From: a bacterium
GTDB lineage: Bacteria; CAIWAD01
Assembly: GCA_030685015.1 (NCBI GenBank)
Contig: JAUXWS010000019.1
Span: 1 to 64,000 of the forward strand
Direction: 5' to 3'
Length of the DNA: 64,000 bases
Under the pieces are notes generated by a model. That model did no database searches. It saw only the letters and a program-made list of their open reading frames with translations, and was not told where the DNA came from. A program made the translations under genes and the position numbers. Below are positions 33,836-41,891 of this stretch, piece by piece (within the stretch, counting starts at the first letter, position 1; the number at the start of each line of letters is the position of its first letter).

Positions 33836-34750
33836 TCAGCCGCAGGCAGTGAGGAGCTGCTGGTAGCGGTAGTCAAGCGCATCGCGGTCGGGGCGATCTC
33901 CTGCTCTTCGAGGAACTCGCAAGGATTGATCATTGAGCCCCTGGATCCCGCTGAGGGTGGGACCATCCTCTTCCTCCAACAGACTGGGCCGCACGCGGAT
34001 CTTGTAGTCGGGCGTGATGCCGATCAAGGCGTGATCGTAGGCCCGGTGGTGGAGCGTGCAGAGGGAAAGCCCATTGGGAACGATCGGTCTTCCCTGCTGA
34101 TGGGCATCCGGAATGATGTGGGCGGCATCCAGCATCTCCTCGTGGCGGAAGCCGCAGCAGGTGCAGCGACGTGAGTAGGCTGCCAAGACGCGTTCGCGAA
34201 AAACTCGTTGATGCAGGCGCACTTTCGCCTGCACGGTCAAGTAGGATCGGACTGGATCCGGTCCCCTGTCCGCCATGCCGGTGGAAGCGGCCAGACCCGC
34301 CGTGCGCCCGTAAGCATAGGGTTGGAGGGCATCCCCCACCTGCACGCGGATCTCCCGTGCATGGACATCCACGTGAACGATGAAGACGGGAAACAACGCG
34401 TTGTATAGGGCCTTGCCAACGGCATGGAAGTAGATCAGGGGGGTGTGTTGACGGGCGGCCCGGATCAGGTAATCGTTCTGGGCATGCTCGCCCCTGCGGA
34501 AGCTGTAGATGAAGACATCGTCGACGCCCACTCGATCCTGGTAGGGGTTGTCCCAGGTGGTGGTAATGGAAAGCGGAAGTGCCTCAATCACTTTCGGCTT
34601 CCAAATGCCCGACGGCCCCATGAGCGGCACCCGCTCACCGTCAAGCTGGAAGCCTATGCGCAGGGTTTCCGCCCTCATCTCATCGCCATGAAGGCGGATC
34701 TGATCCTGCAACCATTGGAATGCCGCCAAGCGGACGCGGACATCATCCAT
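33836..34750 (-). CDS. HNH endonuclease
   Basis: A 304-residue protein with a C-terminal HNH nuclease: zinc pair CTCCG, the AHIIP histidine, and NGLSLCTLHHRAYD. The N-terminal 180 residues form an uncharacterised DNA-recognition-type domain (PLSITTTWDNPYQDR) common in restriction-like HNH enzymes. The ATG at 34750 is preceded by GATAGGGGCG. The upstream frame includes a displaced copy of the acyl-CoA dehydrogenase 3' end and is not part of this gene. A role in restriction or defence is likely but inferred. Confidence 0.85.
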   Translation of the reverse strand: MDDVRVRLAAFQWLQDQIRLHGDEMRAETLRIGFQLDGERVPLMGPSGIWKPKVIEALPLSITTTWDNPYQDRVGVDDVFIYSFRRGEHAQNDYLIRAARQHTPLIYFHAVGKALYNALFPVFIVHVDVHAREIRVQVGDALQPYAYGRTAGLAASTGMADRGPDPVRSYLTVQAKVRLHQRVFRERVLAAYSRRCTCCGFRHEEMLDAAHIIPDAHQQGRPIVPNGLSLCTLHHRAYDHALIGITPDYKIRVRPSLLEEEDGPTLSGIQGLNDQSLRVPRRAGDRPDRDALDYRYQQLLTACG

Positions 34751-34758
34751 CTGCGCCC

Positions 34759-34822
34759 CTATCTGCTTTCCAGCAGCCTCCGGCTGATCACCAAGCGCTG
34801 GATCTCGCTGGTGCCCTCGCCG
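34759..34822 (-). pseudogene. Displaced copy of the acyl-CoA dehydrogenase 3' end
   Basis: Fifty-four bases (34769-34822) match 35886-35939 with one mismatch. The copy still reads in frame as the family C-terminus (SEIQRLVISRRLLESR) followed by a TAG at 34759-34761. So it is a true 3' gene end, separated from its gene by the DUF1016 gene. This is the pattern left by insertion at a gene end with regeneration of the end. Confidence 0.85.
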
Positions 34823-34829
34823 CGGCCGC

Positions 34830-35855
34830 TCACTCGCTCTCCCAGCTCTCCAGCCGGGCTGCGATCTGCTCCGGACTGGGGAGTTCGCCCTGCAGCGAGG
34901 CCGGCAACTGCCGCACCACATCATAGGTCGCCACCCCCAGTGGCCGAGCGGCGCTGCGCAGAGCGTACTCGACAACCGTGCGATTCTTGTCGCGGCAGAT
35001 GATGATGCCGACGGGCGGGTTCTCCCCCTCCACCCGCTCCTGCGCGTCAAGGACTTCCAGGTAGAACTCCATCTTCCCTTTGTGCTCCGGCTGGAAGTCG
35101 CCGATCTTCAACTCCACGGCCACCAGGCAACGCAGCCGGCGGTGGAAGAGCAGCAGATCGATGAAGTACTCCTGTCCGCCCACTTCCAGGCGGTGCTGGT
35201 TCCCGATGAAGGTGAAGGCTCCGCCCAGTTCCGCCAGAAAGCTGCGCACATGCCGCACCAGCGCCTGTTCCAACTCGTGCTCGCTGTGCTCTACCTCCAG
35301 ACCGAGGAAATCGAAAGTGTAATGGTCCTTCACGGCCAGGGCGGCCTGGTCGCGCAGCTCGGGGGACAGTGTGTCGTCGAAGCTGGTCTGATTCAAGAGG
35401 TAGCTCTCGTAGCTCTTGCCATCCACCTGGAGCCGCAGCACGTTTTTGGTCCAGCCGAAGCGGGCGGTGGCGCGCAGATAGAACTCCCGCTCCAAGGGAT
35501 CCTTGCAGCGCCCCAGGATGACGAGGTTCTTGGCCCAGCTGACTTCTCTAACCAGCGGTTGGAGTTTTGGCAGCTGGGAGTATTCGCAGTAGAATTGCCG
35601 CATCAGCCAGAGATTCTGCGAGGAGAACCCATTGCGGCCGGGGAACTCGGCTTGCAGGTCGCGGGCCAGGGTCTCCACCACCGCCTTGCCCCAACCCGCT
35701 TCCAACTGCTTGAGATGGATGGCCTCGCCCAAGTCCCAGTACAAGCCAACCAGCTCGCGGTTGACCACCCGCAAGGCCTGCAACTGGCGCCGGCGGATCT
35801 GCGCCTTCAGTTCTTTTAGGAATTCCGCATAGCCAGCGGATGGCTGATGGTCCAT
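34830..35855 (-). CDS. DUF1016 (YhcG-type) PDDEXK nuclease-like protein
   Basis: A 341-residue protein with an N-terminal winged-helix-like DUF1016_N domain (NRELVGLYWDLGEAI, WSRN-like NGFSSQNLWLMRQFY) and a C-terminal PDDEXK nuclease domain (YFIDLLLFHRRLRCLVAVEL and K at ELKIGDF). Such proteins are widespread, found in variable regions, and are suspected nucleases. Start at 35855 has GGAAGGGAC upstream. An ATG at 35876, overlapping the acyl-CoA dehydrogenase stop (TGATG), is equally possible. The gene lies exactly between the two direct repeats. Confidence 0.85.
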   Translation of the reverse strand: MDHQPSAGYAEFLKELKAQIRRRQLQALRVVNRELVGLYWDLGEAIHLKQLEAGWGKAVVETLARDLQAEFPGRNGFSSQNLWLMRQFYCEYSQLPKLQPLVREVSWAKNLVILGRCKDPLEREFYLRATARFGWTKNVLRLQVDGKSYESYLLNQTSFDDTLSPELRDQAALAVKDHYTFDFLGLEVEHSEHELEQALVRHVRSFLAELGGAFTFIGNQHRLEVGGQEYFIDLLLFHRRLRCLVAVELKIGDFQPEHKGKMEFYLEVLDAQERVEGENPPVGIIICRDKNRTVVEYALRSAARPLGVATYDVVRQLPASLQGELPSPEQIAARLESWESE

Positions 35856-35875
35856 GATGTCCCTTCCGGACAGCA

Positions 35876-36988
35876 TCACCTCACCTCCAGCAGCCTCCGG
35901 CTGATCACCAGGCGCTGGATCTCGCTGGTGCCCTCGCCGATCTCGCAGAGCTTGGCGTCGCGCCAGATGCGCTCGCTGGCGCGGGCGCGCGTGTAGCCCT
36001 CGGCCCCCATGATCTGGATGGCGCGGTCGGCGCACCAGCTGGCGGCCTCGCTGGCGAAGAGCTTGGCCATGCTGGCGGCCACGGCGTAGTCGCGGCCGGC
36101 GTCCTTGGAGCGGGCGGCGTCGTAGACCAGGTGGCGGGCCGCCTGGATCCGGGTCGCCATGTCGGCCACGAAGAAGGCGTGGCTCTGGCGCAGATTGACG
36201 CCGCGGAAGATCTCCAGGATCTCGTCCAGGGCGCCCTGGGCCAGGCCCAAGGCCATGGCTCCAATGGAGATGCGGCCGCCGTCCAAGGTCTGCAACATCT
36301 GTTGGAAACCCTTGCCGGGTTGGCCGAGGAGGGCCTCCTCCGGTAGGCGCAGCTGCTCGAAGGTGAGGGCGTGGGTGTCACTGCCGCGCAGGCCCAGCTT
36401 CTTCTCGGCGGGGCCGATGACGTAGCCAGGTGTCCCCTTCTCCACCAGGAAACAGCTGATCTCCCGCCGTTCGCGGTCGGTGAGGGCGGTGATGATGAGC
36501 ACGTCGGCATAGGCGGCGTTGGTGATCCACATCTTGGCGCCATTGACCAGCCAGCCCTCCGCGTCGTGGGCGGCGAAGGTGCGGGTGCCGCCGGCGTCGC
36601 TGCCGGCGCTCGGCTCGGTTAGACCGAAGGCGCCCAGGGTACGGCCACGGCACAACTCGGGCAGCCAGCGCGCCTTCTGCTCCGGGCTGCCGAAGAAATG
36701 GATGGGATTGGTGCCAAGGCTGGTGTGGGCGGCCAGGGTCAGGCCCGTGCTGCCGCAGGCGCGGCTGATCTCCTCCACCGCCAGGGCGTAGCAGACGGTG
36801 TCCAGGCCGGCGCCGCCCACCTCCTGCGGGTAGGGGATGCCCATCAGTCCCAGCTCCGCCATGCGGGCCACCAGGTCCAGGGGGAAACTCTCCTCGGCGT
36901 CGATGGCGGCGGCGCGGGGCTTCACCTCGCGCTGGGCGAAGTCGCGCACCTGCTCGTGGAAGGCCTGCTGGGTGGTGCTGAGGTCCAT
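35876..36988 (-). CDS. Acyl-CoA dehydrogenase, short-chain/butyryl type
   Basis: A 370-residue flavoprotein, distinct from the one at 26657-27799. Signatures include GAFGLTEPSAGSDAGG, WITNAAYADVLI, the C-terminal QIMGAEGY, and CEIGEGTSEIQRLVI, which holds the catalytic glutamate (CEIGEGTSE) typical of butyryl-CoA and related dehydrogenases. No electron-transfer flavoprotein genes lie beside it. Its 3' end is duplicated downstream. The protein is complete, so the insertion preserved function. Confidence 0.9.
   Translation of the reverse strand: MDLSTTQQAFHEQVRDFAQREVKPRAAAIDAEESFPLDLVARMAELGLMGIPYPQEVGGAGLDTVCYALAVEEISRACGSTGLTLAAHTSLGTNPIHFFGSPEQKARWLPELCRGRTLGAFGLTEPSAGSDAGGTRTFAAHDAEGWLVNGAKMWITNAAYADVLIITALTDRERREISCFLVEKGTPGYVIGPAEKKLGLRGSDTHALTFEQLRLPEEALLGQPGKGFQQMLQTLDGGRISIGAMALGLAQGALDEILEIFRGVNLRQSHAFFVADMATRIQAARHLVYDAARSKDAGRDYAVAASMAKLFASEAASWCADRAIQIMGAEGYTRARASERIWRDAKLCEIGEGTSEIQRLVISRRLLEVR
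35886..35939 (-). repeat. 54-bp direct repeat, copy in the acyl-CoA dehydrogenase gene
   Basis: Identical at 53 of 54 positions to 34769-34822, about 1.1 kb away in the same orientation. It encodes the last 18 codons before VR-stop of the dehydrogenase. The pair of repeats frames the DUF1016 gene like attachment sites. Confidence 0.9.
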
Positions 36989-37056
36989 GGTGTCTCCTGT
37001 CCGTGTGGATCCAAACTAATCAGGAGCCGGGACATTGAACAGACATGGCCGGCCCC

Positions 37057-38811
37057 TCAATCGTCCTCCCGGCCCCGCTCCCTGGGCACGATGCGCCGAC
37101 GTCCGGCGAGGCACGTGTCCTTGATCTGGAGCTGGATGCAACAGCTGCCGCGCCAGTTGTTCTCCATCACCGAGTAGACCATGTCCACCCCGCGATCCGG
37201 CTCGGAGAGGGAGTCGGCCAGGTGGCCCAGGCCGTAGCCGATGGCGTCATACTCGATGCCGTCCTGTTCCACGCGCAGCATGAGGTGGCCGTTGCCCACC
37301 ACGCGGGGGCTGCCCAGCACGCGCAGGTCCCGTGACAGGAAATGCGGCATCTGATTCCTGGGACCGAAGGGGGCGAAACGCTGGACGTGTTCCAGAAACC
37401 CGCGGTTGACGGCGCGCAAGGGAATCTCGGCGTCGATGCGCAGCCGCGGTTTAAGGTCCTCCTGGCCCAGTCTGGTGGAGGTCCACAGGCGCAGCCGCTC
37501 GCGCAGCTCCGGCACCTTCTCGCCGCGGATGGTGAGGCCGGCGGCGTACTTGTGCCCGCCGAATTGGATGAGCAGATCGCTGGCGTGGTGAAGGGCCTCG
37601 TAGATGTCGAAGCCGTGGATGCTGCGCGCGCTGCCCTTGCCCATGCCGTCCTCGTCGATGGTGATCATGACGGTGGGGCGGTGGTAGCGCTCGATGATGC
37701 GGCTGGCCACGATGCCGATCACGCCGCTGTGCCAGCCCTCGCGGGCCAGCACGATGATGCGGTCGCGCTCCAGGTCGCAGACGCGGGGCACCTCGGCCAT
37801 GGCCTCGTCCAGGGTGTCGTGGTCGATCGTCTTGCGCTGGCAGTTCTCGCTTTCCAGCACCTGGGCGATGGTGGCGGCCGTTTCCCGGTTCCTGGTGCAG
37901 AGCAGGCGCACGGCGCGGTCGGCGCTGCCCAGGCGGCCCACCGCGTTGATGCGCGGCGCCAGCCCGAACACGATGCTGGCCACATCCACCTCGCGCCGCA
38001 TGAGGCCGGCCACCTGCAGCAGGGCCGCCACGCCCACCATCGGCTCCCGGTTGATCTTGGCCAGGCCGCGGCTGACCAACACGCGGTTCTCGCCCACCAG
38101 CGGCACAATGTCCGCCGCCGAGCCGATGGCCACCAGGTCCGTGTAGGCTTCCAGCACGCTCTCGTCGATCCCCAGCCGCTCCACCAGGGCCTGGCAGAGC
38201 TTGTAGGTCACGCCCACGGCGGCCAGTTCCTTGAAGGGGTAGGGCTCGTCGGGCAGCTTGGGGTTGAGGATGGCGGTGGCGGCGGGCAACATGGCGGCCG
38301 GCTGATGGTGGTCGCAGATCACCACCTCCAGTCCGGCATCGCGGGCGTGGGCGATCTCCTCCAGGGCCGTGATGCCCGTGTCCACCGTGACCAGGACAGA
38401 GGCGCCCCTGGCCCGGATGCTTTCCACCCCCTCGATGGAAAGGCCGTAGCCCTCGCTGTTGCGGACCGGGATGTGGGTGAAAACGTCACCGCCCACATCC
38501 TTGAGAAAGAGATAAAGCAGCGCGACCGAGGTCACCCCGTCCACATCGTAGTCGCCGTAAACGGCGATGCGGCGCCGGCGCATGAGGGCGTCCGTCAAGC
38601 AATCCAGCGCTTTCTCCATGTCCCTGAACCGGTTTGGATCAATCAGCTGGTCCCGGCCGGGGTTGAAGAAGGCTTCCGCCGCATCGGGCGATCCCACGCC
38701 GTTGCCGACCAGCACGGCGGCAATGGCGGGGGGCAGGCTCAGCGTCTTGGCGACATGGGCAACCCTTTGGTCCTGCTGCAGATCTCCCGGGTGTTCCCAC
38801 AGAAGATCCAT
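37057..38811 (-). CDS. recJ: Single-stranded-DNA exonuclease RecJ
   Basis: A 584-residue DHH-family nuclease. Metal motifs are YGDYDVDGVTS, VTVDTGI, CDHHQP and the DHHA1 motif KGSARS with FGGHKYAAG. An OB-type domain forms the C-terminus. RecJ degrades single-stranded DNA 5' to 3' in repair and recombination. ATG at 38811 follows GGAGCTGAC. It is downstream of the RNase P RNA gene, about 80 bases from its 3' end. Confidence 0.93.
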   Translation of the reverse strand: MDLLWEHPGDLQQDQRVAHVAKTLSLPPAIAAVLVGNGVGSPDAAEAFFNPGRDQLIDPNRFRDMEKALDCLTDALMRRRRIAVYGDYDVDGVTSVALLYLFLKDVGGDVFTHIPVRNSEGYGLSIEGVESIRARGASVLVTVDTGITALEEIAHARDAGLEVVICDHHQPAAMLPAATAILNPKLPDEPYPFKELAAVGVTYKLCQALVERLGIDESVLEAYTDLVAIGSAADIVPLVGENRVLVSRGLAKINREPMVGVAALLQVAGLMRREVDVASIVFGLAPRINAVGRLGSADRAVRLLCTRNRETAATIAQVLESENCQRKTIDHDTLDEAMAEVPRVCDLERDRIIVLAREGWHSGVIGIVASRIIERYHRPTVMITIDEDGMGKGSARSIHGFDIYEALHHASDLLIQFGGHKYAAGLTIRGEKVPELRERLRLWTSTRLGQEDLKPRLRIDAEIPLRAVNRGFLEHVQRFAPFGPRNQMPHFLSRDLRVLGSPRVVGNGHLMLRVEQDGIEYDAIGYGLGHLADSLSEPDRGVDMVYSVMENNWRGSCCIQLQIKDTCLAGRRRIVPRERGREDD

Positions 38812-38890
38812 GTCAGCTCCATCACATATTTCATCGTCTCGTACTCGATTTGTGGCGCCACTGGCGCATGACCCCCGGCCGCGCCCGGTG

Positions 38891-39367
38891 GCGCGGCGCG
38901 GGGCCGGAGCAGGTCTTAAGCCGGATTCTGTCCCCGCACCAAGTGCGGGGGATGGTCATTGATCTGCGCGGCCTACCCGGTTCCTGTGGCCCGGGACCGG
39001 AATCCCGGACAACGGGCGGGCCACCCCTGGAACCTGCTTGGCCTTGCTTCGGATGGGGTTTGCCCTGCCGCGACGGTCGCCCGCCGCGCGGTGCGCTCTT
39101 ACATTAAGCCCGGTTGATCCCAGGCCGCACCATTTCACCCTTACCCCGCACCTAATTTTTTCTGAAGGCCCAGGGACTGATTGCCAAAACTGCACGCAAT
39201 CAGAAAAAATTAGGCGCGGGGCGGTATGTTTTCTGTGGCACTTTCCGTCACCTCGCGGTGCCCCCGTAGGGCATCCTGCCCTGTGAAGTCCGGACTTTCC
39301 TCCGCCCGTCCTCCCTTGCGGGACCCGGACGGCGACCATCGGGCCTGCTCCGGCCCTGCGCCGCGCC
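38891..39367 (-). ncRNA. rnpB: RNase P RNA, bacterial A type with enlarged P12
   Basis: The minus strand shows all universally conserved parts. The terminal P1 helix has 24 base pairs (38891-38914 with 39344-39367, one mismatch). The 5' conserved region reads GAGGAAAGTCCGGAC, followed by ACAGAAAACATACCGCC, GGTAAGGGTGAAA, TAAGAGCGCACC, GCAAGGCCAA and the 3' ending AGAATCCGGCTTA. At about 477 nt it is roughly 100 nt longer than E. coli M1 RNA. The extra length lies mainly in a P12 arm with a 15-bp AT-rich inverted repeat (39151-39165 with 39200-39214) and an extra hairpin near P13 (39109-39124). It follows the zinc-ribbon gene by 23 bases. Confidence 0.96.
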
Positions 39368-39390
39368 GTGCCAGTGCGCGGCGATCGATG

Positions 39391-40113
39391 TCAAAGCTTG
39401 GCGTCCAGGGTGTCGCTGATCAAGATGCGACCGCAGATCTCGCAGAGAACCAGGTCGTCCATCTGGCGCACCTTGTTGATCTTCTGCGGGGGAAGGGCCT
39501 GGAAGCAGCCTCCGCAACTGGAACTGCGGTAGACCGAGACCACCCCGCGCCCGTCCTTGGCCTTGCGGATGCGGTCGTAATGACTGAGCAGCGGCTTGGG
39601 GATCCTGGTGCACAGCTCCGCGCGGTGGGCATCCAATTCCCCGATGCGGGTGGCGGAGGCCGTGGTGTGCTCGGCAAACTGGCCGCGCATCCTCCCCAGC
39701 GACTCGGTCAGGCGGATGGCGCGCTCCGCGCTCTCGCCCAGCTTGGACTCCAGCTCTTCCTGCTGCTCCATGGCCGTCTGCATGGCCTGCTCGTTCTCCA
39801 TCAGGGCGTCCTGATGGAACTCGATCTCGCGCGTGACAGCTTCGTACTCCTGGTTGGTCTGCGTGGAGAAGAGCCTCTTCTGCAGCTCCGCCACCTTCAG
39901 TTTCAACTCGTCATGGCGCCTCTCCCTTTTGCGCAGATCCAGTTCCAGCTCCTTGAGCCGGACCTGGGACTGCTCGCGCATGACGGACAAGTCGCGCTCC
40001 TCCTGCTGAAGACGCTCCAGTTCCTGTGGCAGCGTCCCCTTGGAGATCTCCACGTCGCGGAACTGGTTGTCGATCTTTTGAAGCTCAATCAGGAGCATCA
40101 GTTCCATCTTCAA
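39391..40113 (-). CDS. Coiled-coil protein with C4 zinc ribbon
   Basis: A 240-residue protein. Residues 10-170 are a long antiparallel coiled coil rich in E, Q, L and R. The C-terminus is a zinc ribbon (CGGCFQALPP and CEICGRIL). The family is widespread and commonly encoded just upstream of rnpB, as here. It is thought to act as an RNA- or ribosome-linked adaptor, but the job is unsettled. The start is probably TTG at 40113, with GGGAGG eight bases upstream. An ATG two codons later is possible. Confidence 0.88.
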   Translation of the reverse strand: MKMELMLLIELQKIDNQFRDVEISKGTLPQELERLQQEERDLSVMREQSQVRLKELELDLRKRERRHDELKLKVAELQKRLFSTQTNQEYEAVTREIEFHQDALMENEQAMQTAMEQQEELESKLGESAERAIRLTESLGRMRGQFAEHTTASATRIGELDAHRAELCTRIPKPLLSHYDRIRKAKDGRGVVSVYRSSSCGGCFQALPPQKINKVRQMDDLVLCEICGRILISDTLDAKL

Positions 40114-40130
40114 GATCAGGCCTCCCGGTC

Positions 40131-40161
40131 AAAACAAAAGATGCACCTCGAAAGGTGCATC
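40131..40161 (-). terminator. Rho-independent terminator upstream of the zinc-ribbon gene
   Basis: On the minus strand GATGCACCT and AGGTGCATC pair around TTCG, followed by TTTTGTTTTG. It would end transcription from the inositol-phosphatase gene before the zinc-ribbon/rnpB unit. The remaining 190 bases up to 40351 hold no gene that I recognise. Confidence 0.85.
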
Positions 40162-40351
40162 CGGACATCTCAGAGTTCTGCGTCGCAGCTTTTAGGTGGA
40201 ATGGGTCGCGTGAGGCGCTGTCGCACGTCACCCCCTTGCATTTACGACCCGTCAATCTAGGGATGACACCCCGGTCATGCAACTCGCGGGCCAGGATGAG
40301 GGAAAGGGGCGCGCCATGCCGTGGTCATTTGCCGGCGCTGCACCGGTTTGG

Positions 40352-41248
40352 TCAAAGACGTCCCGTCAATCGGCCCAGGAGCTCCGCCACCAGCGCGGGG
40401 TTGCCCGCCGCCAGATGGCCATCGACCAGGGGGTCGCCGCCCAGGCCGGCATAGCAGCCGCCCGCCTCCGTGATCAGGCATAGCCCGGCGGCCGTGTCCC
40501 AGGGGGCGAGTTGCAGCTCCACAAAACCGTCAAAGACCCCCGCCGCCGTGTAAGCCAGGTCAAGGGCGGCGCTGCCGCCCCGGCGAATGCCGGCGCTGGG
40601 CGGCATCAGGGCGTCGAATACTCCGAGGTAAAGGCGGGCCAGATCCTTGTGGCGGATGGGGAAGCCCGTGGCCAGGAAAGCCTCCTCCAGCACGGGGGCC
40701 TGGCCCACGCGCAAGCGCGTCGCCAAGCCCAATGGCAGCGCGGGGTCGTCGGGGAGGTCGGCCACCCAGGCGCCGCCCCCTTGCCAGGCATGGTAGAGGC
40801 GTCGCTGGCAGACATCGGCGATGACGCCCAGGACCGGCTGCCGCCCGCGGACCTGGGGAAATCGTGCCGGGCTGCTCCCGGTCCTCTGGGCTGTCCCCGG
40901 CGTCTCCTCCGGCTCCACCACGCGTTCCAGCAGCCCGATGGACACGGCGAAGGCCGGGTAGCCGTGGATGAAGTTGCTGGTGCCGTCCAGCGGATCCACT
41001 GCCCAGATCCGATCGGCCTCCAGATCCAGGCCGGCCCCCTCCTCCCCCAGCAGGCCGATCTCCGGACAATCCGCCCGCAGCAGGGAGACGATCAACTCCT
41101 CCGAGCGACGATCCACCTGGGTGACGTAGTCGTGGCGACCCTTGTGGTCCACCCGGAGCGGTTCGTGGTCCGCCAAAGCCTTGCGCAGCATCGCGGCGGC
41201 GGCGCGGGCGGCCCGCAGGGCGGCGCTGAGGGGGGCGGAGTGGGGCAC
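40352..41248 (-). CDS. suhB: Inositol monophosphatase-family protein (SuhB type)
   Basis: A 298-residue Mg-dependent phosphatase. Metal-site motifs are LLGEEGAG, WAVDPLDGTSNFIHG and LAPWDTAAG. It dephosphorylates inositol phosphate or a related sugar phosphate. A proline- and threonine-rich insert of about 25 residues (near EPEETPGTAQRTG) interrupts the family core and is unusual. GTG at 41248 is preferred because TTGGAGAA lies seven bases upstream; a TTG at 41260 would add four residues. Confidence 0.85.
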   Translation of the reverse strand: MPHSAPLSAALRAARAAAAMLRKALADHEPLRVDHKGRHDYVTQVDRRSEELIVSLLRADCPEIGLLGEEGAGLDLEADRIWAVDPLDGTSNFIHGYPAFAVSIGLLERVVEPEETPGTAQRTGSSPARFPQVRGRQPVLGVIADVCQRRLYHAWQGGGAWVADLPDDPALPLGLATRLRVGQAPVLEEAFLATGFPIRHKDLARLYLGVFDALMPPSAGIRRGGSAALDLAYTAAGVFDGFVELQLAPWDTAAGLCLITEAGGCYAGLGGDPLVDGHLAAGNPALVAELLGRLTGRL

Positions 41249-41463
41249 GGCATTCTCCAAAAAGCTGTTGCGGGGGCAGGCTCAGGCCGACGCCCGCCCC
41301 ATCATCGTGAATTCGGTCCGTTGGCGGCGCCTCGCGCCGGCTGGACCAGCCCCAGGGGGCGGAGATCCGCGGGGACGGGCGCCACGCCGGCCGGCCGGCC
41401 GGATGACAGCGCCAGAGCGCTACCTTTGGCCGTTCACGATTCAGGGAAAGGACCGGATCCGCC

Positions 41464-41877
41464 ATGCCCATCACCTACCTCACGCGGGTGGAGGATTTCT
41501 GCGCCTCCCACCGGCTGCACAGCCCCCACCTGGACGACGAGGAGAACCGCGCCCTCTACGGCAAGTGCAACAATCCCAACGGACATGGGCACAACTACCG
41601 GCTGGTCGTCACCATCCGCGGCGAGGTGGACCCCCGCACCGGCATGCTCATCGAGCTGAACCAGCTGGCCGCCCTGATCCGTGAAGAGGTGACCGAGCGC
41701 GTGGACCACCTCAACCTCAACATCGACGTGGACTTCCTCGCCGGCGTCATTCCCACCGCGGAGAACCTCTGCCGCGCCTTCTGGGAACGCCTGGAGTCGC
41801 GCCTGCCGGTGGGCGAGCTGTGGGAGCTGCGCCTGGAGGAGACGGGGCGCAACATCGTCTCCCTGCGGCGGGAATAG
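41464..41877 (+). CDS. 6-pyruvoyl-tetrahydropterin synthase-family protein
   Basis: A 137-residue PTPS/QueD-family enzyme. Zinc ligands are in FCASHRL and NGHGHNY, the catalytic cysteine region is GKCNNPNGHGH, and VDHLNLN and PTAENLC complete the family pattern. The C-terminal LEETGRN is the pterin-binding glutamate motif. The family converts dihydroneopterin triphosphate to 6-pyruvoyl- or 6-carboxy-tetrahydropterin. An SDR gene follows after 14 bases, which favours a pteridine reductive route over queuosine. ATG at 41464, with AAGGACCGG upstream. Confidence 0.88.
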   Translation: MPITYLTRVEDFCASHRLHSPHLDDEENRALYGKCNNPNGHGHNYRLVVTIRGEVDPRTGMLIELNQLAALIREEVTERVDHLNLNIDVDFLAGVIPTAENLCRAFWERLESRLPVGELWELRLEETGRNIVSLRRE

Positions 41878-41891
41878 GAGAAGGAGAAGTC

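Noticed and set aside
33718-33966. 82-residue minus-strand frame between the ATPase and HNH genes
   Set aside because: It overlaps the ends of both neighbours, lacks a binding site and has no recognisable features.
40162-40351. Possible small RNA gene (tmRNA, 6S or SRP RNA) next to the terminator
   Set aside because: I could not match any conserved core of these RNAs; only the terminator is supported. No tRNA or rRNA gene was recognised anywhere in the window.
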